Counted from the first letter of the stretch, positions 36,091-44,197 are shown. The stretch: 64,000 nucleotides of DNA from Gammaproteobacteria bacterium (GCA_903970465.1 CAJCIO010000072.1:1-64000); one strand, 5' to 3'. The notes: generated by a model from the sequence alone, not told the origin. Numbers and translations: made by a program.

Positions 36091-38340
36091 TCATGTCGCA
36101 GTGTGGGAGGGCGTCTGGCTGTAACCGTGATAGTCGTAGTAACCGTCGAAGCGGTTGCCGAACTTGCTGGCCTTGCCGATATCCACCTGGTTGATCACGA
36201 TGCCGCGCACCGGAGCACGATGCTGGAGCAATTGGCCGACGCCCTTCTCGGCGAGCGAGATGGACGTCGAGGCCGACTTGACGACATAGAGCACCGACTG
36301 CGCCAGTGTTGCCAGCACCTTGGAGTCGCTGACCGCCTGGGTGGGCGAGGTATCGATGATGATTCGGGTGTAGCGTCCCTTGAGCGCCTCGAGCGCCTGC
36401 GCGAAGCGTGGCGAGGACAGCAGTTCCAGCGGCCGATCAGTGGCGGAGCCGGCGCAGATCACATCGATGCTATCAATGGTGGTCACGCATTTTTCGAAGG
36501 TCTCGGTGCCATTGATCAGGTTGGACAGCCCTGGCGCATTGGTCGGCAGGCCCAGGGCCTTGGCCAGGGCAGGGCGGCGCAAGTCAGCGTCGATGAGCAG
36601 GACTTTCTCCATCTGACCCAAGGCTTGTGCGAGGTTGATGGAGACAGTGGTCTTGCCTTCGCCAGGCACCGATGAAGTGATCACGATGACCTGCTGCGGC
36701 TTTTCGTAGCCGCTCAACATGACGTTGGTACGGATGGTGCGGATCGATTCGTTGAAGCGGGTATAGCGACCGTGATTGAACATCTTCGCCAGTTGCTTGC
36801 GATCCCGGCGACCGACCAGCGGCAGGATGCCGACGACGGGAATGTTCAGGTGTTCTTCAACCTGTTCGACGCTCTGAAAGGTGTTGTTCAAGGCGTCGAT
36901 CAGCAACGCAACGGCCGCACCAACGACCAGGCCCATGAGAATGGCAAAGGCGACGATCAGTGACTTGCGCGGCTTGATGGGATCGGACGGCACCATGGCG
37001 GCATCGACAATCCGGGTGTTGCTGCTGTTGATGTCGGCGGTCGCCGTGGTTTCCTTGATGCGGGTCACGAACGTGTCGTAAAGCGAGCGGTTGCTGTCCA
37101 CTTCGCGTTGCAGTTCCTGAAGCTTGAATTCCTTGCGGGAAATGTCCTGGATCTGCGACTTGTTGGTATTCACCGACGCTTGCAGGGAGCCTTCGTTGGC
37201 GGCTGCCAGTTGGTAGGTGCGTTCAATGCCCGCAGCGACTTGTTCAACCTGAGCTTTCAGGCTGGCCGACGCTGCATTCAGTTCGGAGCGAGCGGCATCC
37301 ATGGCGGGGTGACGCGCGCCGTAGCGGCTGGACAACTCATCGACCTTGGCCTGGGCCTTCGCCTGCTGCGCCTTGAATTGCTGAACCACCGGGTCTGCCA
37401 GTACGGCCGGGACACTGGCAAGTTGCTCCCAGCCACCTTTGCCCATCGCCTGCACCTGGCGGTATTGACTTTGTGCTTCGGCGCGCGCGCGGCGAGCGTC
37501 GATCATGCGTTCGCTGGTCATCGACAGTTCAGTGGCGCTGATAGTGCCTACGCCTTTGACGTCAACCAGATTCTCCGACTCGCGATACGCCTGCAACCGC
37601 GCTTCAGATTGCTTGAGTTTGTCGCCCAGCTCGCCAAGTCGCCCGTTCATCCAGTTTGTGGCGGTTTCCGAGGAGCCAATACTGGTCTTCAGTTGGGTCT
37701 CGATAAACCCCTTGGCCAGCGCGTTGGCGGCAGCGGCGGCCATCTGTGGGTCGTTGAGATCGACCTGCAGTTTGGCGAGCTGGCTTTTGCCCTGTGGCTC
37801 GAGGCTGATCTGGTCCATGAACGCTCGGGTGGTCGCTGCCAGGCGTTGCTCATCGTTCAGTTCCGGGCCGCCCTTGAGTTTGAGCATCACGGAGGCAGGC
37901 ACGAAGCGCTCCAGGCCGGCAGCTGTCAGCCAGTGGCCCAGGGTCATCGCGAAAGAGGATTTTTGTCGGGCATCGAACTGCGGGCTGTGGGTCAGGTTCA
38001 GCTCCTGGACCACGCGTTCGGCCAGCGAACGGGATTTAAGCAGTTCGAACTGGGTTTCCATGTACTGGCTGGTGGTGCTGTCGGCAGCAATGGTGTTATC
38101 GAATGAAATCGGCTTGGCGCCTTTTTCGTCGATCATCATCGACACTTGAGCGCGATACACCGGGGTCATCGCAAACGCCGCGACCAGTGCACCGACTGTC
38201 ACGATACCAGTAAACCCGAGGATGGCTGCCTTGCGGTGCCAGATACTGCGCCAGAGCTTCAACAGCTCCATGTCGTCTTCACTCTTTTCCCGAGGCAGGA
38301 CCTGCGGATAAGTAACTGCAACCGGGAGGTTATTTTCCAT
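36091..38340 (-). CDS. Polysaccharide copolymerase / tyrosine autokinase (Wzc-like), copy 3
   Basis: 749 residues, very similar to copy 1 through the coiled coil (shared ISATELSMTSERMIDARRAR and NTNKSQIQDISRKEFKLQ). Membrane helices lie near 40-62 and 455-475. The kinase has Walker A SSVPGEGKTTVSINLAQALG near 557, Walker A' VLLIDADLRRPA and Walker B IIIDTSPTQ. The tail RFDGYYDYHGYSQTP holds four tyrosines for autophosphorylation. The ATG at 38340 is chosen because the family start MENNLPVAV is nearby; the frame runs to 38394. It follows wza2 by 89 bases. Confidence 0.93.
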   Translation of the reverse strand: MENNLPVAVTYPQVLPREKSEDDMELLKLWRSIWHRKAAILGFTGIVTVGALVAAFAMTPVYRAQVSMMIDEKGAKPISFDNTIAADSTTSQYMETQFELLKSRSLAERVVQELNLTHSPQFDARQKSSFAMTLGHWLTAAGLERFVPASVMLKLKGGPELNDEQRLAATTRAFMDQISLEPQGKSQLAKLQVDLNDPQMAAAAANALAKGFIETQLKTSIGSSETATNWMNGRLGELGDKLKQSEARLQAYRESENLVDVKGVGTISATELSMTSERMIDARRARAEAQSQYRQVQAMGKGGWEQLASVPAVLADPVVQQFKAQQAKAQAKVDELSSRYGARHPAMDAARSELNAASASLKAQVEQVAAGIERTYQLAAANEGSLQASVNTNKSQIQDISRKEFKLQELQREVDSNRSLYDTFVTRIKETTATADINSSNTRIVDAAMVPSDPIKPRKSLIVAFAILMGLVVGAAVALLIDALNNTFQSVEQVEEHLNIPVVGILPLVGRRDRKQLAKMFNHGRYTRFNESIRTIRTNVMLSGYEKPQQVIVITSSVPGEGKTTVSINLAQALGQMEKVLLIDADLRRPALAKALGLPTNAPGLSNLINGTETFEKCVTTIDSIDVICAGSATDRPLELLSSPRFAQALEALKGRYTRIIIDTSPTQAVSDSKVLATLAQSVLYVVKSASTSISLAEKGVGQLLQHRAPVRGIVINQVDIGKASKFGNRFDGYYDYHGYSQTPSHTAT

Positions 38341-38429
38341 TATGGCTAACTCTGAGAAAGGTGAATACGCGCGCGCTGGCTGAGGAGCACGCAATCGTCT
38401 GGCAGCAAAGGGCTTGGTGGCGGGCTTGC

Positions 38430-38969
38430 TTAAAAGAAGCCTTCAGCGACAGTGATGGTGTCGCCCGGTTTGATCACCGCATCCAGGTTGGCTTTTTCCT
38501 TGCCTTTTTCAGGACTGGCGTCGCGCACGATGGTGATCTTGTTTTCAGATGCTCGTTCGGTGAATCCACCGGCCAGTGCGACTGCTCGGCGCAGCGTCAG
38601 GCCTGGCTGGAAGGGGTATCCACCTGGCGTCTTGACCTCGCCGCTTATATAGAACGACCGGTATTCGAGCACGCTGACGGACACGCGTGGGTTGACCAGG
38701 TAATCGCCCTTGAGCTTGCTGACCAGCAACTGTTCGATTTCGGCCGCGGTGTGTCCACGCGCCTGAACCTCACCAATGAAGGGGTATGAAAATGTCCCGG
38801 CATCGGTCAGGCGCAGTTGTTTTACACTGAGGTCGGGTTCGCCGAAGACATTAACGCTGATGACATCGCCAGAACCTAATTTGTACTCGGCGTTACCTTC
38901 AGCATTAGCGTTTTGAGCAATAAGAAGCAGTGCGGCGACGCAAACACTGTGCAGGGTGCGAATAATCAT
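38430..38969 (-). CDS. Polysaccharide export protein (Wza/GumB-like), copy 2
   Basis: 179 residues with a signal peptide (HSVCVAALLLIAQNANA), Poly_export domain (EYKLGSGDVISVNVFGEPDL, TDAGTFSYPFIGEVQARG) and one SLBB-type segment (FYISGEVKTPGGYPFQPGLT), ending TITVAEGFF. Same length as copy 1 and clearly a paralogue. ATG at 38969 is preferred; a GTG at 38978 is possible. First gene of unit C, followed by wzc3, so wza-wzc pairs head both large units. Confidence 0.9.
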   Translation of the reverse strand: MIIRTLHSVCVAALLLIAQNANAEGNAEYKLGSGDVISVNVFGEPDLSVKQLRLTDAGTFSYPFIGEVQARGHTAAEIEQLLVSKLKGDYLVNPRVSVSVLEYRSFYISGEVKTPGGYPFQPGLTLRRAVALAGGFTERASENKITIVRDASPEKGKEKANLDAVIKPGDTITVAEGFF

Positions 38970-39030
38970 GGTGAACACTCACTGTTATAGAGAGGCAAGG
39001 CATAGAACGGCCGACACTTTTGTTGGAAAG

Positions 39031-39042
39031 CGCTACCGTTCC
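39031..39042 (-). promoter_or_regulatory. ops-like element C, leader of the wza2-wzc3 unit
   Basis: Minus-strand AACGGTAGCGCT keeps the CGGTAGCG core but differs from ops A at both ends. It lies 62 bases before the ATG. A CAAGAT/ATCTTG hairpin directly upstream matches the one in leader B, which supports the call despite the weaker core. Confidence 0.55.
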
Positions 39043-39163
39043 AAGATTTATCGCCAGATCTTGAAAGCTGTATTGCAATTGACACCGCCCTACATTCGAG
39101 CCCCGGAAACGTCCAGCGGGTCGAATATACGGTGTGACAGGCAGTTGTTTTTTGTTGTGCGAT

Positions 39164-39181
39164 CGCTGCTCTATGACAGCG
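39164..39181. promoter_or_regulatory. Conserved inverted repeat in leader C
   Basis: CGCTGCTCTATGACAGCG differs from the element in leader B (27915-27932) at two of 18 positions and keeps the inverted-repeat form with one arm mismatch. It sits about 122 bases upstream of the ops-like site, close to the spacing in leader B. Confidence 0.6.
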
Positions 39182-39457
39182 TTTGTGACGGGGGAGATCG
39201 GTCTCGGCCGCGTCCGGTTATTGACGCCGGTTTGGCCTGAGGGCAAATGGCTATCCCCTTTTTCTGAATACTAGGGTCGGAGCAAAGCCTTGGCAAGCGG
39301 ACGCTTTAAAAAATAAGAGGAAAAATACAGACTCTTCGCAAGCCCCATAAAAGCCATGTTTATCAATCAGTTACCATTATTTTTATTACGTCGCCATAAA
39401 CGCCTGGCTGTTGTGTTTGCCGTTTAAATGACGGCAAGTGCTTGGCGTTCTGGCTCG

Positions 39458-39471
39458 GTCAATTTATGGCT
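39458..39471. promoter_or_regulatory. FleQ-box-like site upstream of unit C
   Basis: GTCAATTTATGGCT matches 11 of 14 bases of the inverted FleQ consensus (GTCAATTTATTGAC, recalled from P. aeruginosa and P. putida work). It is about 490 bases upstream of wza2, just past the 3' end of the beta-barrel gene. A weak match on its own. Confidence 0.3.
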
Positions 39472-39534
39472 GTTGTAAAAATGGCTTTTATTCGAGGTGT
39501 TGATTTAGCCAGATTTCTGGCTCTGCTCTCGCCG

Positions 39535-40695
39535 TTACAGGCTGAACGCAAAGCTGAGCATGTAAATATTGCGGGTGTAGCTCTGTTCGGACTCGGTGGA
39601 GTCATCTTTGGCGTGACGGTAGTTCATGGAAACGTCCATCCAGCGACGCATCTTGTATTTGAACCCTACGCCATAACTGTTGATCCTGTCGTTACGGGTG
39701 ATGTCCTGGTATTCCTCTTCCACGCGCTGATAGCTGATCTCGGTGCTGAAGCGGGTCGCCCAGTAGTGTTCCCAGCCTACCGATCCGGTGGTCTGCTTGA
39801 TCGAGCTGGCGCCGTCATCGCCTTCGATCAGTGCCTGGCGGGTTTTGATATCGAACGTCGAGTAGGTGCGCGGCTTCCACTTGGCGCCAACTTCCCACAA
39901 CGAACCTGAAGCGCTGTTGATCCCTGAGGTGTCATAGGTCTTGCGCTCGGCGCCTATCTTGATGCTGCCGCTGGTCTTGGCCGTGGCTTCCCACTCCGCA
40001 CCGCCGAGCAGGGCGAGCTTCTCGCTGTTGAGGCGGGTATTGGAAACATAGTCGTAGTCGGTGTAGCGACCCTCGACCAGCGCACGCGTGCGTGGGCTCA
40101 AGCGATAATAGAAGGTGCTGACCAGTGCGGTGGTGTCGCGCTCTTTGTCGTCGTTGAGGTGCATGCCGTTCTGGAAACGCAACTGGGCATAGTCGCCGCC
40201 CAGTTCGATCTGGCCCCGGGCGCTGTTGGCGCCATAGGTATAGGTGCCGCCCGCGTGGCTGACAGTATATTTGTCGTTCTCGATCCGCTGATCCATCGTC
40301 GCGGTTTCTTCGATTTTCTGATAACCGGCGCTGAGTTTCAGGCGGTTGCGCGAATCGAAGTTGAAGCGCGCATCGGCGTCCAGGTAATGGTCGGTGTTGT
40401 TGTCCTTGGTGCTCTCTTCGAAGATATCGCTATCGGCTTTATACGCGACCCGGTAGGCCACCTTTTGGGTCTCGGCACCCAAAGCGAAAGTTGGGGAGAT
40501 GCGGGTGATCCAAGAGGATTCGGTATGAGTGTTAACTTCACGGAAGTTGTCGTCGTAGCGCTCACTGACTTCAAGTGTCGGCGTGAAACTGAGTCCTTCA
40601 GCGATCTTGATGCTCTGCGGATCAGTTGCCCAGGCATTGGCGCACAGGAGCGCAGACAGTGGAATCAGCGAACGTGCGTTGTTCTTTGCTTTCAT
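39535..40695 (-). CDS. Outer-membrane beta-barrel protein of exopolysaccharide loci
   Basis: 386 residues with a signal peptide (SLIPLSALLCANAWA near 9-23) and alternating beta strands throughout. It ends in a terminal Phe-rich strand (IYMLSFAFSL), the usual mark of barrel proteins inserted by Bam. Barrel repeats such as FNFDSRNRLKLSAGYQK and WKPRTYSTFDIKTRQAL resemble the EpsL/VpsM-type barrels found in export loci. It follows the GH5 gene by 65 bases. I infer that it helps the polymer cross the outer membrane, alongside or instead of a Wza pore. Confidence 0.82.
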   Translation of the reverse strand: MKAKNNARSLIPLSALLCANAWATDPQSIKIAEGLSFTPTLEVSERYDDNFREVNTHTESSWITRISPTFALGAETQKVAYRVAYKADSDIFEESTKDNNTDHYLDADARFNFDSRNRLKLSAGYQKIEETATMDQRIENDKYTVSHAGGTYTYGANSARGQIELGGDYAQLRFQNGMHLNDDKERDTTALVSTFYYRLSPRTRALVEGRYTDYDYVSNTRLNSEKLALLGGAEWEATAKTSGSIKIGAERKTYDTSGINSASGSLWEVGAKWKPRTYSTFDIKTRQALIEGDDGASSIKQTTGSVGWEHYWATRFSTEISYQRVEEEYQDITRNDRINSYGVGFKYKMRRWMDVSMNYRHAKDDSTESEQSYTRNIYMLSFAFSL

Positions 40696-40760
40696 TTAAG
40701 GCACCGGGTTTATAAATATCGTGAAAGGCCGGTCCCGAAAACAGGAGCTGGCCAACTGCA

Positions 40761-41774
40761 TCATGGGCAACTTTGTGTCTGTATGTGCTTGCTCAGTACG
40801 GTCCATTGCGCTTTGACCACACCGGCCTGTGGCTCGATGGAAAGGGGGTAGTCGCCCCATAACGGGCCCGCCGCCCAATAGGTCAGAGGTACGCAGTGTT
40901 TCTGCAGGTAGGTGAGCAAGCGATCCATTGCCTGTGTCCAGCGTGGATCGTTGCCAGGTATGCCGGACTCGCCGATATGCCCGCGTCGATTGTTGCGTTT
41001 GAGCCACTCAACGAACGCCGTGGCGCGCTTCACGCCGATATCGAGGTCGAAGTTGTCGCCGGGGCCTGTCTTGTAAGTGCCGCTGGCATCTGCGTCAAAA
41101 TAAAGATGCGCGGAAAAAATCAAATTGTTGGACGGGTCGCGAAGCGTCAGGAGCGGGCCGTTGACCGATGCCCAGCGATCAGCGCTCGACCAGGAACGTC
41201 CCTCGATGTAAATCGGCTTGACGGTATCGAAGCGGCGGATGCCATTGATACCGGCTTGCGCCGCGGCAGGCCAACCGGCATCGAACGCATCGTGCGGCTC
41301 ATTCATGATGTCGTAGCCGTTAAGTCCAGGATTGCCTTTCCAGCGGTCGGCGACACGCCACATGAGATTCGCATAGTGACTCAGCGTCACATCCGAGGAG
41401 CCGATCAATTTGGTCCGGTAGGTGCCGTAGTTATGGATATCCAGAATGACGGTCATGCCGCGCTCGTTGGCCATGCTCAGTGTCTTGTCGATCAACTTGG
41501 CATAGACCGAATCGAGCGGCTCATTCAATACCGGCTGCAGTCGCTCCCAGAGGACCGGGACGCGCACGACTTTAATGCCATTGGCCTTCCAGGCATTAAG
41601 TGAAGTGGTGGTCGGGAACATGTAGTCGTAGTTCGGCCGTCCAGGCAGCGTGCCGCCGGCAAACTCTGCACCCGCGAGATTGACCTGAACCATCGAGACT
41701 TGATTTGCCGCCAGCGCACAGGCGCTCCCAGCCATCAATGTTGCTGCCAGCAACATCGTCCGCAATCTATTCAT
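40761..41774 (-). CDS. Secreted family 5 glycoside hydrolase (cellulase-like)
   Basis: 337 residues with a signal peptide (LLAATLMAGSACALA). GH5 marks are VRVPVLWERLQP, VILDIHNYGTY, the acid/base Glu in NGYDIMNEPHD near residue 155, ANL-FSAHLYFD, and the nucleophile Glu in GHIGESGIPG near 260. AAGGA seven bases before the ATG at 41774 sets the start. It heads unit D with the beta-barrel. A beta-1,4-glucanase fits a locus whose GumD- and GumM-like enzymes should build a cellulose-like backbone: it may trim, release or clear stalled polymer in the periplasm. Substrate is inferred. Confidence 0.88.
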   Translation of the reverse strand: MNRLRTMLLAATLMAGSACALAANQVSMVQVNLAGAEFAGGTLPGRPNYDYMFPTTTSLNAWKANGIKVVRVPVLWERLQPVLNEPLDSVYAKLIDKTLSMANERGMTVILDIHNYGTYRTKLIGSSDVTLSHYANLMWRVADRWKGNPGLNGYDIMNEPHDAFDAGWPAAAQAGINGIRRFDTVKPIYIEGRSWSSADRWASVNGPLLTLRDPSNNLIFSAHLYFDADASGTYKTGPGDNFDLDIGVKRATAFVEWLKRNNRRGHIGESGIPGNDPRWTQAMDRLLTYLQKHCVPLTYWAAGPLWGDYPLSIEPQAGVVKAQWTVLSKHIQTQSCP

Positions 41775-41950
41775 CGCACTGTCCTTTGCCTGCTTGTCGT
41801 AGGGGTTGCTTCCTCGCGCGCGCAACCGACTCGCGCAAGTGGCACGAGGCGTTTGCCCGTTCAACGCAAGGTTAGTCGATGCGTATCGTTACGCATGGGA
41901 GGATCAGTGGGGCGATTTGAAAATTTCGAACAGATCCGAACACGTACAGC

Positions 41951-41962
41951 CATGCTACCGCC
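41951..41962 (-). promoter_or_regulatory. ops element D, leader of the GH5/beta-barrel unit
   Basis: Minus-strand GGCGGTAGCATG within TTTGTGGCGGTAGCATGGC, nearly the same 19 bases as in leader A. It is 177 bases before the ATG. A strong hairpin, CCCCCA (41968-41973) with TGGGGG (41978-41983), lies immediately upstream, and CGTTCACTC (41985-41993) precedes it as in leader A. Confidence 0.8.
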
Positions 41963-42261
41963 ACAAACCCCCAGTTATGGGGGTGAGTGAACGGGTGAAT
42001 TCTGGTGATGTGACTTGGGTAGAGCGCGACTTCAGCTAATGGCGCGGACTTTAACACAAGGCATTCCTAAAGTGTCCGGCTCGTGCCATTAAAATGTCGG
42101 ATTTTTCGGTGCAATCATCAGGCCACGTCTACGACGCTGAGACCTGCAACGACACGGCTCTTCATGTTGTTTCTCGAAAAAACTATACATACTGTTGATT
42201 AATAAAGAGAAATGCATTCCAAAGCAGTGCGCCGATCTTATGGCGCTTGAAATTCTCACAA

Positions 42262-42275
42262 GTCAATAAAGTGTC
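42262..42275. promoter_or_regulatory. FleQ-box-like site upstream of unit D
   Basis: GTCAATAAAGTGTC matches 12 of 14 bases of the FleQ consensus GTCAATAAATTGAC (recalled). FleQ binds such boxes in pel, psl-type and cellulose promoters and responds to cyclic-di-GMP. The site is about 300 bases upstream of ops D. Confidence 0.45.
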
Positions 42276-42538
42276 ATATTCGCGCGTCATGTGACAAATC
42301 GGTGCACGTGGCCTGATTGGACGGCGATGTGCTTGTCACTGATCGATAGGGTGGAGTGAGCCAATTTGTCGCAGCACGCTCGTCGAAATACCTTGCAACA
42401 TGTTCGAATCCGAAAGTCAAATCAGTTATCATACAACCGTCATGAAGGCTGATGGCCTTTTCATGGCATTTTCAGCAATCGGTACCTGTGACAAGGGCCA
42501 GCTGCCACCGTTCACTTTTATTGAGGTCTAATTTCGCC

Positions 42539-42808
42539 ATGGGGCGCATCGTTCTGTTTTACCTGTCTCAATTCGCCAGACGCGTACTGCAAGGCTTCAC
42601 CGCGCAGTCGCGCGACGAGGCTCGCAGCACCTACGAAGACAGTGAAGATCGTCTGTCGAAAACCGCCATCGCCATGATCACCGGCCTGGGGTTCTACATT
42701 GCCATCGGCCTGGGTTACTACGTCAAAGTGCACTGCTGGGACGAGTTGACCGACGCGCAGAAAGGCGTCGTCGTACAGGCCATGATCGCTAACGATCAAG
42801 CCCTGTAA
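42539..42808 (+). CDS. Small single-pass membrane protein, unknown function
   Basis: 89 residues. An amphipathic N-terminus (GRIVLFYLSQFARRVLQGF) is followed by a charged stretch (SRDEARSTYEDSEDRLSK), one membrane helix near residues 46-63 (AIAMITGLGFYIAIGLGYYV) and a short polar tail. GAGGT at 42523-42527 is 11 bases before the ATG at 42539; the frame is open from 42452 but that part looks non-coding. It diverges from the GH5 unit. No family recognised. Confidence 0.7.
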   Translation: MGRIVLFYLSQFARRVLQGFTAQSRDEARSTYEDSEDRLSKTAIAMITGLGFYIAIGLGYYVKVHCWDELTDAQKGVVVQAMIANDQAL

Positions 42809-42879
42809 TCACTGAGCAACAACTTGGTTTACCTGCTGCACCCCGTCCAGCGCGATCGCGCGGACTCCCACAAGAATAA

Positions 42880-44010
42880 TCACACCGGTGGCTGACGTTC
42901 GATCTCATGGGTCATATCTGGCTCTTGCAGGTTCGGCCGCGCCGTTTTTGTCGACATTTCGGCACGAAGCTGCGGCAGGCACTCAGGATATTGATGATTG
43001 ATGAATGCGATAAGACGCTCGCGCACGTGACAGCGCGCATCGAAGTTTCTGGAGGAGTCCAGCGAGCTGAGGAGGATGCGTATCTGCATGGTTTTCTCAC
43101 TGGTGTCGGTGACCTGCAGCACAAATACGCGCCCGTCCCATAGGTGAGGGATCTCGTCACACGCGCGCTTGGCTTCTTCGCGCAGGGCCTCGAGCGGCAT
43201 GGAATAGTCGACCCAGAGAAATACCGAGCCAATGATATTGGCGCTGGCGCGGGTCCAGTTCTGGAACGGCTTTTCGATGAAGTAGGTGAGGGGCACCACC
43301 AGGCGTCGTTCGTCCCAGATCTTGACCACCACGTAGCTGCCGGTGATTTCTTCGATGCGTCCCCATTCTCCCTCGACGATGACCACGTCATCGAGGCGGA
43401 TGGGCTGGCTGATAGCGATCTGCAGCCCGGCGATCAGGTTGCCCAGTACCGGCTTGGCGGCAAAGCCCGCAGCCAGCCCGGCCAGGCCAGCGGAGGCCAG
43501 CAGGCTGGTGCCGATCTGCTGTACCGCCGGGAAGCTCATGAGGATCAGGCCGCTGCCGAACAGGATGACCAGCACGTTAAGGCAGCGCACCAGCACTCGC
43601 ACTTGAGTCTGGATGCGCCGTGCGTTGAGGTTGTCCTCGACCTCCAGGGGGTTGCGCAGGGCAATGGTGTGGGCCACGGCGCGCACGAAACGCAGTGCCA
43701 GCCAGATCACGGCAGCGGTAACGAACAAGCCATTGACGTGCCGTACGCTTTTGATCAGCAGCAGGTCGTCGTCGGCGGAGGTCCATACCGATTGCAGCGC
43801 CAGCAGCGGCATCAGCCACAGTGACGGTTGCTCGGCGTTGTGCAGCAGTTGCTGGGCGAGCACGAAGGGCTTGGAGACGCGGCGCAGAACGGCCAGGCCG
43901 ATCCAGCGGATCAAGAGAATGACGATAACGGCAACGACGGCGGCGGCGAGGGTAGCCAACCAGGGCATGGGCAGTTTATCGAGCCAGCGTTCGGGCAACA
44001 GATGATCCAT
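42880..44010 (-). CDS. Small-conductance mechanosensitive channel family protein (MscS-like)
   Basis: 376 residues. N-terminal membrane helices lie near 15-40, 65-80, 95-115 and 145-165. The pore-lining helix is TSLLASAGLAGLAAGFAAKP near 190, and the MscS beta domain follows with GNLIAGLQIAISQPIRLDDV and VVIVEGEWGRIEEI near 205-245. A GGAGC site precedes the ATG at 44010. The C-terminus (NLQEPDMTHEIERQPPV) is polar. Likely relieves turgor or gates on membrane tension; the exact paralogue is not clear. Confidence 0.9.
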   Translation of the reverse strand: MDHLLPERWLDKLPMPWLATLAAAVVAVIVILLIRWIGLAVLRRVSKPFVLAQQLLHNAEQPSLWLMPLLALQSVWTSADDDLLLIKSVRHVNGLFVTAAVIWLALRFVRAVAHTIALRNPLEVEDNLNARRIQTQVRVLVRCLNVLVILFGSGLILMSFPAVQQIGTSLLASAGLAGLAAGFAAKPVLGNLIAGLQIAISQPIRLDDVVIVEGEWGRIEEITGSYVVVKIWDERRLVVPLTYFIEKPFQNWTRASANIIGSVFLWVDYSMPLEALREEAKRACDEIPHLWDGRVFVLQVTDTSEKTMQIRILLSSLDSSRNFDARCHVRERLIAFINHQYPECLPQLRAEMSTKTARPNLQEPDMTHEIERQPPV

Positions 44011-44099
44011 GCGTGGACAGCTCCGGTGAAAGGGTTCAGTAAGAACCGACCCTGCATTGGAGCTGGGGTTCCCGAGCTAGACGCATTGCGCCCGGACGC

Positions 44100-44182
44100 A
44101 GCGAGGGGGCTTGCCGCCGATTCGTCCGTTCAGTCACCCCATCAGAGACTGAACGGACCAATCGGGGCGAGCCTCCTCGCTA
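44100..44182. repeat. Inverted REP-type pair upstream of the MscS-like gene
   Basis: An outer imperfect pair (AGCGAGGGGGCTTGCCGCCG from 44100, and its inverse ending CCTCCTCGCT at 44182) encloses a perfect 12-base inverted repeat, GTCCGTTCAGTC (44124-44135) and GACTGAACGGAC (44147-44158). It is the same REP family as at 12643-12728. It lies between two minus-strand genes, just after the 74-residue gene. Confidence 0.8.
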
Positions 44183-44197
44183 CAGGGTTGGGTGAAG

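Larger units (their letters stand above)
38970..39534. other. 565-base leader region of unit C
   Basis: No gene is supported; a plus-strand frame (39442-39909) is antisense to the beta-barrel gene. It holds ops-like C, its hairpin, the conserved inverted repeat and the FleQ-like site listed separately. The A/T-rich stretch 39250-39440 is the likely promoter area. Confidence 0.65.
41775..42538. other. 764-base intergenic region with divergent control signals
   Basis: No gene is supported; the small frames at 41700-41990 and 41806-42039 are antisense or out of context. It holds ops D with its hairpin and the FleQ-like site. A markedly A/T-rich stretch at 42165-42300 probably carries the promoters for the minus-strand GH5 unit and the plus-strand small membrane protein. 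Confidence 0.65.

Noticed and set aside
39442..39909. 155-residue plus-strand frame at the end of the beta-barrel gene
   Set aside because: Covers the barrel's 3' end in antisense with no domain; the first part looks slightly hydrophobic but has no ribosome site.
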